Shown in pieces: positions 1 to 8,292 of a stretch of 64,000 bases of DNA. The stretch covers positions 62,001 through 126,000 of the forward strand of contig JAPYNE010000022.1 in assembly GCA_028285945.1 (NCBI GenBank), in the 5' to 3' direction. A program made the position numbers and the translations under genes. Each line of letters starts with the position of its first letter. The stretch's first letter is position 1. The DNA is from Candidatus Foliamicus numerosus (lineage in GTDB: Bacteria; Pseudomonadota; Gammaproteobacteria; Steroidobacterales; Foliamicaceae). The notes under the pieces were generated by a model. That model ran no database searches. It was not told where the DNA came from and saw only the letters and a program-made list of their open reading frames with translations.

Positions 1-1
1 G

Positions 2-196
2 GGAAAAAGGGACCGCTTTGAGCAGGAGAGCCTCAAATTTTTTGAGCGCGTGCGCGAGGGATACCTGCACCGCGCCGAGGCAGGCGCCGACCGCTGCATT
101 GTCGTTGATGCCTCCAGAGAGCTGGCCGAGGTGCGCAAGGATCTGGTAGCCGCGGTCAGTCAATTCCTAGAGGAAAAGGCCGTCCATGACGGCTAG
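2..196 (+). CDS. tmk: Thymidylate kinase, C-terminal fragment (cut by window edge)
   Basis: The frame open from base 2 gives 64 residues. They include the DRFE-x-E and FF-x-RVR-x-GYL pattern typical of the C-terminal lid and helix region of bacterial thymidylate kinase (dTMP to dTDP, cytoplasmic), then a short helix and a TAG stop. holB starts 11 bases before this stop, and pilZ follows. tmk-holB-pilZ is a familiar gammaproteobacterial order, which supports the call. The N-terminal P-loop lies outside the window and cannot be checked. Confidence 0.8.
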   Translation, partial: GKRDRFEQESLKFFERVREGYLHRAEAGADRCIVVDASRELAEVRKDLVAAVSQFLEEKAVHDG

Positions 197-1157
197 CGGA
201 AGCAGCACGGGGCTGCCTTGGCTGGCAGGACTGGAGGCCGAACTGGGCGCCCAGGCGGCTTCCGGCCAATTGGCCCATGCCCTGTTGATATATGGCGAAC
301 GCGGCGTGGGCAGGCGGCGCCTGGCGGCATGGCTCGCGCAGCGTATTCTGGGCGGCGATCGTCCGGTGTGGCTCGCGGAATCCGCGCCTGATAACACATT
401 GCATCCGGATCTGCATCCCGCTGTGCCCGAGGAAGGCAAATCACTGCCGGTGGAGCGCATTCGGGAACTGATCGACTTCATGCTGATGAGCGCATACAGC
501 GGCGGCGCCCGCGTCGCCGCGATTTGTCCGGCGGAATCGATGCGGCGGCCGGCGACCAACAGCCTGCTCAAAATTCTCGAGGAACCCCGGCCGGACAGCT
601 ATCTGCTGCTGGTGGCGGAGAACACCCAGCCGCTGCCGGCCACGATCATCAGCCGCTGCCGGCTGGTGAGGATTCCGGCAGTGAGCCGGGATGAGGCCAT
701 GAACTGGCTGGCGAAACAGGCTCAAAGCGTGGATTGGGACAACGCCATGCGTTTGGCCGGAGGCGGGCCGCTGTGGGCGCAGGAATTGCATGCGCACAAG
801 ATGGACGAACGGGCGAAGGCCATGGCCGCCCAGTTGGGATCGCTCGAGAAACGACGGGCGACCCCCACGGAAGTGGCGGGCGCCTGGAAGGACATTCCGA
901 TGCGGTTCTGGTGCGATTTCCTGTTCCGTTGCGCGTACCGGCGCGTGCATGACTGGATGCTGATGGAAAACAGTGCCCACACGCGGAGATTTTCACGCTT
1001 GCCGGTCCGGGCGCGTCAAGAGATGATTCGCCGCAGCTTCGTTCATCTGGACGCAATCATGGAATGCCGCCGGGCTGAGGGATTCAGCGCCAATGCGGAA
1101 CTCGCCGCCGCCGTGTTGCTGCAGAGCTGGTTCGGGGGCTTCTGCGCGCGGACATGA
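186..1157 (+). CDS. holB: DNA polymerase III delta-prime subunit
   Basis: A 323-residue clamp-loader subunit that, with delta and gamma/tau, loads the beta clamp. Seen: a degenerate P-loop (GERGVGRRR, without the usual Lys-Thr, as expected for the non-hydrolysing delta-prime), the NSLLKILEEP helix and the TIISRC sensor-1 motif, all in the N-terminal AAA+ part, then a helical C-terminal half. Length is normal (about 330 in relatives). Odd: the zinc-binding cysteine module that usually precedes the HPDL motif is missing; HPDL is present but no Cys cluster stands before it. The ATG overlaps the tmk stop by 11 bases, and the TGA overlaps the pilZ ATG (ATGA), so translation is probably coupled. 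Confidence 0.92.
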   Translation: MTASGSSTGLPWLAGLEAELGAQAASGQLAHALLIYGERGVGRRRLAAWLAQRILGGDRPVWLAESAPDNTLHPDLHPAVPEEGKSLPVERIRELIDFMLMSAYSGGARVAAICPAESMRRPATNSLLKILEEPRPDSYLLLVAENTQPLPATIISRCRLVRIPAVSRDEAMNWLAKQAQSVDWDNAMRLAGGGPLWAQELHAHKMDERAKAMAAQLGSLEKRRATPTEVAGAWKDIPMRFWCDFLFRCAYRRVHDWMLMENSAHTRRFSRLPVRARQEMIRRSFVHLDAIMECRRAEGFSANAELAAAVLLQSWFGGFCART

Positions 1158-1492
1158 AAGTTCCCGGTTTCTACTCGCTGGTGCTGGAGGATTCCGCCGC
1201 CATCGCCAAGGCATGGATTCCGTTCCTGCTTCCAGCCGGACTATGGGTCAGCGCGCGGCGCGAGCATGTGCTCGGCGAGGAAGTGGTGCTGCTGGTGCAG
1301 TTGCTGGCAGGGGACAGGCATAGCGTGGCGGGCCGAGTGGCCTGGGTCGGCGCTGAGAACAGGTCCCGAGGCGCGCTGCGAAGAATCGGAATCGCCCTCG
1401 ACGGCCCTGAAGGCGCTGAACTGGCCGCCCGCGTCATGGAACTCGCGGCAACCCGTCCCAACCCGGCCGAAGCCTTGCTCGCTAGTTCCTGA
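1154..1492 (+). CDS. pilZ: PilZ domain protein (type IV pilus type)
   Basis: A 112-residue protein starting within the holB stop (ATGA). Its length, the beta-rich sequence and the position directly after holB match PilZ orthologues of gammaproteobacteria, which help type IV pilus assembly in the cytoplasm by contacting PilB and FimX-like proteins. The RxxxR c-di-GMP signature of other PilZ domains is not evident at the N-terminus; its absence is normal for true PilZ. tatD often follows in relatives; here a convergent glycosyltransferase gene follows instead. The family call rests on context plus general sequence character, so it is good but not certain. Confidence 0.75.
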   Translation: MKVPGFYSLVLEDSAAIAKAWIPFLLPAGLWVSARREHVLGEEVVLLVQLLAGDRHSVAGRVAWVGAENRSRGALRRIGIALDGPEGAELAARVMELAATRPNPAEALLASS

Positions 1493-1522
1493 CCCTGCCC
1501 GGTCGGGTGGCGATGCTTTAAC

Positions 1523-3262
1523 CTATCTCCAGCCTAGGAAATGCACGACCCGCTTCGGAGCGTCTCCAACTCGGCACTCCGGCCGCAGCATTTCGGGGTC
1601 CAGCAGATACCAGTTGCGGCGGTGCGCATAGCCGAGCAGAGTGCCGGATTCATTCCTGAAGCACCAGCTGCGATACTCCTCCGGCGCCAGCAGCAGGCGT
1701 CCGGGGGCACCGTTCAGCCAAGCGGCGGCATCCAGAATTTCCTGCCTTCGGTCGGTCCGAAGGCGACCGAAGTGGGTGACCGGGCGATTCATGTGCAGCA
1801 AAAGCTGAGCCCGCCAGTCGGCTAGTCCCAGCTCCGCATGGTCCGGCGCCGCCGCTTGCGCGGCCGCCGTAATCGTCTTGCCCGAACGGCCTTCGTTCAA
1901 AACCGAGAAGGCGCCCCAGCCCAGCAGCAGCCACACGCTCACAATCACGCATCCTGTCACCGCGGCCACCCTGCGGCTGCCGCCAGCCAGCAGCCCGGCC
2001 AGTCCCGCCGCGCTGGCTACGATCAGCAAAGGCACCACCACTGGATGAATCGAATTGATCGTCAAAAGCAATGCCAGGCGCGTGGGCGAAAGCAGGTTGA
2101 ACCAGAAAGGAGAGCCATCGGAAAGGGAAGTGACCGCTGGTTCGTCCTCAGGGGCGACGCCATAGACCCGCAACATGGCAACCAGCACCACCACAAGGAT
2201 GGCCATCATTCCCACCCAGAGCGTGCGCCGGCAATTCTTGTATTGCAATGCAGCGCCCAGCGCCGGACCGCAGGCAAGGGCCAGCGCGGGAATCACCGGC
2301 AGAAAATCCGAGGCGCGCTTTGCCTGGCTGATCGACAACAGAAACAGCGCCGCGCCAGCCCATGCAAGCATGCAGAAAAGGGCGGTATCCCGCTGTCCCA
2401 GCCGCTGTTTCCAAGCGTGGCGCATCCAAGGTAGCGTTAGCGTCAACGGAAAGCATGCCCAGGGCGCAACCTGCAAAAGGTAGTACCAGAAGGGCCTCAG
2501 GTCGCTCCAGGAGGACGTTCCGGCGCCCAGCGGCCAGGCGGCGAGCACGGCAAGACGGTACTTGGACACCGCCTCGGCATCCGACAGCCAGAGCAGGCTC
2601 AGCCACGCCGCAGGGATGGTGGCCAGCACGAGCGCTCCAAGCAGCCAGCGCCAGTTCCATCCGATTCGCCGGTCCGTCCATCCTCGGCGCAGCGACCACA
2701 TCCAAGGCAGGAAGAGCAACAGAGGAAACAGCGCCGAAATATGAATCATCAAGCCCAGAGCGCAGCTGCCGCAGCCCAGTAGAAAATACCTCCATGAAGG
2801 CCCCAGCAACAGGTGGCGCGCCAGTCCGTACAGGCCGAGCACAATCAGGAAGCACAAAACGACATCGCTTCCGCCGCCGTGCGCCAGCACGGGAAACTGC
2901 ACGCAAGCCAGCAGAGCGGCGCCTGACCAGAACGCCGCGGATTCATCCCACAGCCGTCGCGCCAGATCCCAAGTGAGCCAAAGAATGCCGAAAGCCGACA
3001 GCAGCGAGGGCAGCAGGAAACCCGCGCGCAAGCCGAACAACCACTGAAAAGCTCCAAGAACCCAAAGATGCAAGGGCCCCTGTTCCGCAAACAACTCGCC
3101 AGCCAGCGTAGGCGCGAGCCAGTTTCCGTAACGGAGCATTTCCGCGGCGGCCAGCACGTTATCCGGCACGTTGGGAGGCCATGGGTCACGCAGACCGAAA
3201 CCCGCCGTGAAAATCAGCGCGGCGGCGCCAAACAGGATCAGCAGGCGTGCGCGGTCTTGCAT
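1523..3262 (-). CDS. ArnT-like integral membrane glycosyltransferase (GT83/PMT type)
   Basis: A 579-residue polytopic membrane protein. The start chosen is the ATG at 3262 (MQDRARLLILF), because an upstream extension has no family character. About 11-12 hydrophobic segments follow. The first loop has the acidic pattern (GLRDPWPPNVPDN, then FAEQGPLHLWV) seen in dolichyl-phosphate-mannose transferase and ArnT relatives, where acidic residues in the first periplasmic loop take part in catalysis. Such enzymes move a sugar from an undecaprenyl-phosphate carrier to lipid A or protein on the periplasmic face. Donor and acceptor cannot be read here. It is convergent with pilZ (30 bp) and divergent from the ferredoxin reductase gene (79 bp). 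Confidence 0.75.
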   Translation of the reverse strand: MQDRARLLILFGAAALIFTAGFGLRDPWPPNVPDNVLAAAEMLRYGNWLAPTLAGELFAEQGPLHLWVLGAFQWLFGLRAGFLLPSLLSAFGILWLTWDLARRLWDESAAFWSGAALLACVQFPVLAHGGGSDVVLCFLIVLGLYGLARHLLLGPSWRYFLLGCGSCALGLMIHISALFPLLLFLPWMWSLRRGWTDRRIGWNWRWLLGALVLATIPAAWLSLLWLSDAEAVSKYRLAVLAAWPLGAGTSSWSDLRPFWYYLLQVAPWACFPLTLTLPWMRHAWKQRLGQRDTALFCMLAWAGAALFLLSISQAKRASDFLPVIPALALACGPALGAALQYKNCRRTLWVGMMAILVVVLVAMLRVYGVAPEDEPAVTSLSDGSPFWFNLLSPTRLALLLTINSIHPVVVPLLIVASAAGLAGLLAGGSRRVAAVTGCVIVSVWLLLGWGAFSVLNEGRSGKTITAAAQAAAPDHAELGLADWRAQLLLHMNRPVTHFGRLRTDRRQEILDAAAWLNGAPGRLLLAPEEYRSWCFRNESGTLLGYAHRRNWYLLDPEMLRPECRVGDAPKRVVHFLGWR

Positions 3263-3341
3263 TGTGCAAGTGTATCGCCGACCGCCGACATTTATAATGT
3301 CGGGGCGGTCATTGCCTGCCGCGTTGTGCCTAGTGGACCCC

Positions 3342-4373
3342 ATGACTATACAAACCGATGCGCTAATCGTGGGCGCAGGCCCCTGCGGCCTCTTTCAAGT
3401 CTTTGAACTGGGACTGCTGGATATCCGCGCGCACCTTGTTGACGCATTGCGCGCGCCTGGCGGACAGTGCTCGGAGCTTTATCCGGACAAGCCGATCTAC
3501 GATATTCCGGCCATTCCGGTATTGAACGCACAGGACTTGGTGGACGCGCTGATGAAGCAGATTGAGCCGTTCGACCCGGTCTTCCACCTCGGCGAGGAAG
3601 TGACCGTTGTCCGGCCGCTTGCGGAAGGGGAGGGGTTTCACGTCGAAACCGGAGCGGGAACGGTATTCCAAGCAGGCGCCTTGTTCCTGGCGGGGGGCGT
3701 CGGATCATTTCAGCCGCGCAAACTGCGCTTGGACGGGGCTGAAGCCATGGAAGGAAAGCAGCTGCATTATCGAATCAAGGACTCGTCACGATTTGACGGC
3801 AAGCGGCTGCTGATCCTGGGCGGCGGAGATTCCGCGCTGGACTGGGCGCTGGAATTGAGCGAAAAGGCCGAGTCGGTCACTTTGGCTCATCGGCGCGAAG
3901 AGTACCGAGCAGCGCCGGCATCGGTTGCGCAATTTAAGCAACGGGTGGCGAAGGGCAGGGCGAAACTGGTCGAGAACGCTTGCGCCAAGCGCCTGCATCT
4001 GGATCAGGGCGCGCTGCAGGCTGTGACTTTAGCGGTTAAAGACGTTGAGCAGGAGCCAATGGAAGTGGATGAACTGCTTGTATTTTTCGGCTTGGCGCCA
4101 AAACTGGGGCCGATTGCCGATTGGGGGCTGGATTTGAATCGCAAGACAGTGAATGTGGATCCGGAAAAATTCCAGACCAGTGTGCCCGGCATCTTCGCCA
4201 TCGGCGATATCTGCCATTATCCAGGCAAGAAAAAGCTGATTCTCAGCGGATTCCACGAGGCGGCGCTGGCGGCGTTCGCTGCCAAGGAAAGACTGAATCC
4301 CGGAAAGAAGGTGCATCTGCAGTACACCACCACCAGTCCCGTCATGCACAAACGCCTCGGGCTGGCCGGCTGA
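3342..4373 (+). CDS. Ferredoxin--NADP(+) reductase, thioredoxin-reductase-like (YumC type)
   Basis: A 343-residue two-dinucleotide-binding flavoprotein. The FAD motif GAGPCGLF is at about residues 11-18, the NADPH motif GGGDSALDW is near residue 160, and the C-terminal FAD segment reads GIFAIGDICHYPGKKKLI. The active-site CxxC of true thioredoxin reductases is absent, which separates it from TrxB and matches the YumC-type class that reduces ferredoxin with NADPH. The start is the ATG at 3342 (MTIQTDALIVGAGP); a longer open frame upstream lacks family character and would overlap the divergent gene. It stands alone. Confidence 0.88.
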   Translation: MTIQTDALIVGAGPCGLFQVFELGLLDIRAHLVDALRAPGGQCSELYPDKPIYDIPAIPVLNAQDLVDALMKQIEPFDPVFHLGEEVTVVRPLAEGEGFHVETGAGTVFQAGALFLAGGVGSFQPRKLRLDGAEAMEGKQLHYRIKDSSRFDGKRLLILGGGDSALDWALELSEKAESVTLAHRREEYRAAPASVAQFKQRVAKGRAKLVENACAKRLHLDQGALQAVTLAVKDVEQEPMEVDELLVFFGLAPKLGPIADWGLDLNRKTVNVDPEKFQTSVPGIFAIGDICHYPGKKKLILSGFHEAALAAFAAKERLNPGKKVHLQYTTTSPVMHKRLGLAG

Positions 4374-4399
4374 GGCCGAAAGGCGGGGGCGGCGATGGG

Positions 4400-4984
4400 C
4401 TAAGGCGCCCTGCCGGGCTCCTTGAGCAGGGCCCGCACGGCTTCCTCGAACTGGGCTTCGGCATGACCGCCGAGCAGCGTCCTAGCCAGTTTGCCGTCGG
4501 AGCCGATCAGGTAGTTCGCGGGAAGCACGCCGGGCCAGTGGGGATCCAGCTCCTCCACCATAAGATAATCTTCAGGTTCTGCGCTTAAATAACTATGCCA
4601 ATTAGGATATTTTTTCTTAATCAGCGCTTCGACGAGCCAGTATGAGTTGGCGGGCTTGTCCACCGAAACCGACAGGAGCACGAAAGAGGACGGGTCCAGT
4701 TTGCCTTTGAGCCGCAACAGCGCAGGAATTTCATGAAGGCACGGTCCGCACCAAGTGGCCCAGAAATGAACGAGAACAACCTTTCCGCGGTTTTCCTCAA
4801 GCAGTCGGGAGAGGTCTTCGGCGACGATGCTCTCAAGCATCAGTTCGCTGTCCGGCTGCGAGGTTTGCGGTTCCTCGTCGGCCGGCCAGAGAGCCAGCGG
4901 GGACAAGGCCAGAAAGGCTGCCAGCAGACCGGCGGGCAGGCGGCGGGGAAGTGTAAGATGGCTGATCGGAAAAATCCTATTCAT
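4400..4984 (-). CDS. TlpA/ResA-like thiol-disulfide oxidoreductase, periplasmic
   Basis: A 194-residue protein with an N-terminal hydrophobic segment (about residues 14-34) acting as signal or anchor, then a thioredoxin fold with FWATWCGPC (Cys79 and Cys82). This is the TlpA/ResA/AhpC-TSA class, which works on disulfides in the periplasm. It diverges from the sialidase-like gene with only 14 bp between starts, so the two share a very compact promoter region. That neighbour is exported and has a cysteine-rich CPCC segment, so it is a possible client (inference). Bases 4561-4622 inside the gene are clearly more AT-rich than their surroundings. Confidence 0.85.
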   Translation of the reverse strand: MNRIFPISHLTLPRRLPAGLLAAFLALSPLALWPADEEPQTSQPDSELMLESIVAEDLSRLLEENRGKVVLVHFWATWCGPCLHEIPALLRLKGKLDPSSFVLLSVSVDKPANSYWLVEALIKKKYPNWHSYLSAEPEDYLMVEELDPHWPGVLPANYLIGSDGKLARTLLGGHAEAQFEEAVRALLKEPGRAP

Positions 4985-4998
4985 CAGAACGAAGCCTT

Positions 4999-6387
4999 AT
5001 GACCAAAAGAGCATACATTAGCTTGATTTCGCTGCTTGCAGCACTGCTTTTGGCGCCATCAATGGCCTGGAGCGAGGCGGCGGTGCTTTATCAGCAAAAA
5101 CTCGGGCAGCAGGATCGCGCAGCGTTCAGCCCGGAGATCGCCGTCTCGCACGACGGGGAGGTGTTCGTGATGTGGCTTGATCGTGACATGCCCACCGGCC
5201 CGCCGCCCAAACGCAAGCCCGGCGAGCACAGTCATCGCTCGGCCGTGGATCTGTGGATTGCGCGTTCCGAAGACGGGGGCGCCAGCTTCCAGGCCCCGTC
5301 CCGCGTGAACCGGGAGAGCGGCGTCATCTGGGGATTCCAAGTCAGCAAGCCGCGGGTCAGCACCGACAAGCAGGGCGTCGTTCATATTTTTTATCCGGCC
5401 AACGACGTGTCCGCGCAAACCCGGCTGGATGTGGTCGCCTCGCACTACACCCGGTCGGTCGACAAGGGTGCAACATTTTCCGAGCCGCTGACCTTGAATT
5501 CGCATGTCAACAAGGATGGGCGAGGACTGCTGGGCGAAGAACTGGGGGCCGCCCATGCATTCGGGACCATGGCGGTGGCACCCGACGGCGCTGTTCACGC
5601 ATTCTGGCTGGATACCCGCTACATGGACGATTCAAGCCAGGGCGCCACGTTATTCACCGCCTCCTCGAGCGATGGCGGCGCCACGTTCGCCAACGAAATC
5701 GAGTTCGCCAAAGGAGTCGTTTGCCCTTGCTGCCAGTTGGTGGCGGACTTCGTGGATGATGAGGCAGTGCTGGTTTCCTACCGGCACGTGTTCGAGGACG
5801 GTTCGCGCGACAGCGTTGTGCGGCGCTCCAACGATCGGGGAGCCACATGGCTGGAACCGGCCCGCCTGCCCATTGATCCGTGGTATATCAGCGGCTGTCC
5901 GCTCAAGCCCACCGACATGGCCGTGAACGACCGCTACGTCTATTCCGTTTCATATTCCGCCGGCCCCGAACACAAAGGCGTGTGGTTCAGCCGCTCGCGA
6001 AACGGAGCGATGGATTTCGAGGCGGCGGCGCCCGTGCATCCGGCATCGAAATACAGCGACGCGCCTGTCATTACCGTCACGCCCAGCGGTGTCGTGCGGA
6101 TCGTCTGGCACTCGCGGGAAGGGCGAAAGAGTCCTTACCGGCTGTTCATGGCGGAGTCCTACGATCACGGCGAGACCTTCACCGATCCTTGGCTGTTGCC
6201 TACGCCTGAGGGAGATTCGCGTTTTCCGGTAATCTCGACAGCGCGCGACGGCACTGCGCATATCGCCTGGGAGCAGCGGGTCAAAATCGGGGACATCGTT
6301 ACGACGGAAGTTCACGTGATGGGTGTCGCCGCGCCCGTTCCAATGCCCGAAACCGTTACCGCGAGCCTGGAGGGGAGCGAGGAATAA
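4999..6387 (+). CDS. Exported sialidase-fold (BNR repeat) protein
   Basis: A 462-residue protein with a clear Sec signal peptide (about residues 1-26, ending AWSEA). Asp-box/BNR motifs recur: SEDGGASF, SVDKGATF, SSDGGATF, SNDRGATW and SYDHGETF, which marks a sialidase-type beta-propeller. A central VVCPCCQL segment and a later ISGCPLKP carry conserved-looking cysteines seen in a subgroup of bacterial sialidase-superfamily proteins. True sialidase activity needs an arginine triad and a Tyr/Glu pair, which I could not confirm, so glycoside hydrolysis is not claimed. The small gene at 6393 follows after 5 bp and may be co-transcribed. Confidence 0.75.
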   Translation: MTKRAYISLISLLAALLLAPSMAWSEAAVLYQQKLGQQDRAAFSPEIAVSHDGEVFVMWLDRDMPTGPPPKRKPGEHSHRSAVDLWIARSEDGGASFQAPSRVNRESGVIWGFQVSKPRVSTDKQGVVHIFYPANDVSAQTRLDVVASHYTRSVDKGATFSEPLTLNSHVNKDGRGLLGEELGAAHAFGTMAVAPDGAVHAFWLDTRYMDDSSQGATLFTASSSDGGATFANEIEFAKGVVCPCCQLVADFVDDEAVLVSYRHVFEDGSRDSVVRRSNDRGATWLEPARLPIDPWYISGCPLKPTDMAVNDRYVYSVSYSAGPEHKGVWFSRSRNGAMDFEAAAPVHPASKYSDAPVITVTPSGVVRIVWHSREGRKSPYRLFMAESYDHGETFTDPWLLPTPEGDSRFPVISTARDGTAHIAWEQRVKIGDIVTTEVHVMGVAAPVPMPETVTASLEGSEE

Positions 6388-6392
6388 CGCAG

Positions 6393-6587
6393 TTGATTGA
6401 AATCATGGCTAAGAAACCACCAAAATCAACGCTAGGAGAGCGGATGCAAAATGAAGAGCAGAGCTTTAAGGCGTTGAGCGATATGACGAAAGCGGAGCGC
6501 GAAGCTTATGAAGAGCGAAAGCTGGCTTACCGGCTGGCAATAGATAATGGAGATTTCACTTTGCTCAAGAAGCTGGGGCTGGCATGA
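6393..6587 (+). CDS. Small hypothetical protein, basic/helical
   Basis: A 64-residue ORF starting 5 bp after the sialidase-like gene. The first possible start is a TTG at 6393 with a GA-rich stretch about 9 bases upstream; an ATG at 6405 (MAKKPPKST) would give 60 residues. The protein is highly charged, rich in Lys and Glu and predicted helical (KALSDMTKAEREAYEERK), with no membrane segment and no recognised family. Base composition is lower in GC than the neighbours. Position suggests co-transcription with the upstream gene; function unknown. Confidence 0.5.
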   Translation: MIEIMAKKPPKSTLGERMQNEEQSFKALSDMTKAEREAYEERKLAYRLAIDNGDFTLLKKLGLA

Positions 6588-6687
6588 TGGACCCGTACAC
6601 AAGTCGTTTGCTGGCAATTGCTATGCCTTATTTCAGGGTGGCCGCAATCGCATGCCTGCGGATTCAATGTCCCGCCCCATTATTTAA

Positions 6688-6703
6688 CATAATATATATT
6701 ATG
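6688..6703. promoter_or_regulatory. Perfect 16-bp AT-rich palindrome
   Basis: The sequence CATAATATATATTATG is exactly self-complementary and lies in a short AT-rich island of otherwise GC-rich DNA, 100 bp after the small gene at 6393-6587 and about 350 bp before the end of the convergent cfa-like gene. It has the size and symmetry of a metalloregulator or other dimer operator, but no start codon follows closely on either strand, so its role is unknown. Confidence 0.35.
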
Positions 6704-6763
6704 CCTAATTCATAGCTTTCAGCGGACTGCGCCCCCAGCCCCCAGGCGATGCACCCACTAAAG

Positions 6764-6867
6764 CCCGGAGCTTGTCCTTGCTTCGCGGGAGCGTCGGCGG
6801 CAGGAGCCGCCGCCGAGCCCCATGGATGGGTTCATGCGTCTCCCGCGAAGCAAGGACAAGCTCCGGG
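6764..6867. repeat. Stem-loop repeat, family member 1 (28-bp perfect arms)
   Basis: Bases 6764-6791 and 6840-6867 are perfect inverted copies (28 bp each; outer end CCCGGAGC, inner end CGGGAG). The 48-base loop ends in AGCCCCATGGATGGGTT followed by CATGCGT. The same loop signature and the same inner arm end recur at 23201-23324, where the arms otherwise differ in sequence. No coding potential is credible. As RNA or single-stranded DNA it would form a very stable hairpin. Confidence 0.8.
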
Positions 6868-7041
6868 CGAGGAAAAACATGCCAGAGCTGCCAGCAGCGC
6901 CTAACCCGAGCAATGTCGGCGACAGAAGCCTCAGCCAAGCCCCATGGACGGATTCACGCGTCTCTCGCGAGGCAAGAACAAACTCTAGGTAAGGAAAAAC
7001 GTGCCAGAGATGCCCGGCCGCACGCTTAACCCGAGAGCAAT
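6793..7041. repeat. Two imperfect tandem units (122 and 127 bp) of the stem-loop repeat
   Basis: Unit A starts at 6793 (GTCGGCGG) and unit B at 6915 (GTCGGCGA); a third begins at 7042 (GTCCGGCGG) and is cut off before the cfa-like gene end. Both full units contain the AGCCCCATGGA core, a right arm, a GGAAAAAC-TGCCAGAG block and a CTAACCCGAG or TTAACCCGAG block. The right arm of unit B has diverged at several positions and has no matching left arm, so B looks like a decaying duplicate. Together with the stem-loop this fills the gap between 6588 and 7059; nothing else is seen there. Confidence 0.7.
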
Positions 7042-7059
7042 GTCCGGCGGCAGCAGCCT

Positions 7060-8292
7060 TCAGATTGCGTGCTGGGCATCCGGCTTGGCGAATAGCATTT
7101 GAGCATCGCCGATGGTCCGCTCCGCAAAACCAGCCTCGCAGTAACGGAAGTAGAACTCGTACATGCGCAGGAACTCCTCGGAGTAGCCCAGTTCGCGGGC
7201 CGCCTGCCACTGCTGCCTCAGCGCCTCCGCCCACAGCCGCAGCGTGCGCACGTAATGGCTGCCGATATCGTCCATGCGCACCAAGCGGAAATCGGTGCGC
7301 TGCCGCATCGCGCCCATAATCGCCTCAACCGACGGCAGAAAGCCGCCCGGGAAAATATAGCGCTTGATGAAATCCACCCGCTTGACCGCAGCCCGGTAAG
7401 CCTGGTCCGTAATCGTTATAGCCTGCAACGCCATCAAACCATGAGGCTTCAACAGCTCGCTGCAGCGATTGAGGAACAAGCCCAAGTACTGGGCCCCTAC
7501 CGCTTCGATCATTTCGATGGATATCAGCCGGTCGAACTGCCCGCTGATATCACGATAGTCCTGCATCCGGATTTCCACGCGGTCCTCAAGGCCCGCAGCC
7601 CTGACCCGCCGCATCGCCTCCGCATGCTGGCGCTCGGAAATCGTGACGCTCACCACCTTGCAGCCGTATTGGCGAGCCATGTGGATGGCGCAGGCGCCCC
7701 AGCCGCTTCCGATCTCCAGCACCCGCAAACCCGGCTTCAGTTGCAGCATTTCACAGAGGCGGTCGAGCTTTGCGACCGACGCCTCCTCCAAGCTGGCATC
7801 GCCGGACGGGAAATAGGCGCAGGAATACAGCATGGTGGGGTCGAGAAACAACTCAAAGAAATCGTTTCCCACATCGTAGTGCGCGGCTATGTTGCGCCGG
7901 GACCCGGAACGCGTATTGCGGCGTAAAGCGTGCCCTATCCAGCGCGGCACAGCGCCCAGGAACGAAAACGGCCCTTCCAGCCCCTGCAGCACGGCTTGGT
8001 CGCGAAGCATCAGCCGCAGCAGGCCCGCAAGGTCGGGCGAGCGCCACTGGCCCTCGATGAAGGCCTCCGCCGCGCCCAGCGCGCCGCCCAATGCAATGGC
8101 TTGCCAGCAGCGAGCATCCAGAACTTCGATGGTCTCCAGCCGAAGCTCATCCGCACTCCCCTGCCCGCCCAGAACCCGCCTTTGGCCTGCCTCCAGCACC
8201 TCCAGGCGGCCGTTCTTCAGCCCAGCCAGCCGCTTCTGCACCGGGCGGCGCCAGATGCAAGCCGGCAAGCCAGCATTGCTCCGCGCGTTCAC
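7060..8292 (-). CDS. cfa: Cyclopropane-fatty-acyl-phospholipid synthase family methyltransferase
   Basis: A 410-residue SAM-dependent enzyme of the Cfa/MMA synthase family, which adds a methylene or methyl group to double bonds of membrane phospholipid acyl chains. Seen: the conserved substrate region HYDVGNDFFELFLDPTMLYSCAYF, the SAM motif VLEIGSGWGACAIHMA, the SISEMIEAVG-like segment (ISIEMIEAVG) and FIKRYIFPGG. The chosen start is GTG at 8292, which overlaps the DUF1365 stop as GTGA; the longer open frame to 8523 has no family similarity. Order FAD oxidoreductase, DUF1365, Cfa is a known cluster in proteobacteria and suggests modification of acyl chains under oxidative or membrane stress. 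The product (cyclopropane, branched or furan-type precursor) is undetermined. Confidence 0.92.
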   Translation of the reverse strand: MNARSNAGLPACIWRRPVQKRLAGLKNGRLEVLEAGQRRVLGGQGSADELRLETIEVLDARCWQAIALGGALGAAEAFIEGQWRSPDLAGLLRLMLRDQAVLQGLEGPFSFLGAVPRWIGHALRRNTRSGSRRNIAAHYDVGNDFFELFLDPTMLYSCAYFPSGDASLEEASVAKLDRLCEMLQLKPGLRVLEIGSGWGACAIHMARQYGCKVVSVTISERQHAEAMRRVRAAGLEDRVEIRMQDYRDISGQFDRLISIEMIEAVGAQYLGLFLNRCSELLKPHGLMALQAITITDQAYRAAVKRVDFIKRYIFPGGFLPSVEAIMGAMRQRTDFRLVRMDDIGSHYVRTLRLWAEALRQQWQAARELGYSEEFLRMYEFYFRYCEAGFAERTIGDAQMLFAKPDAQHAI

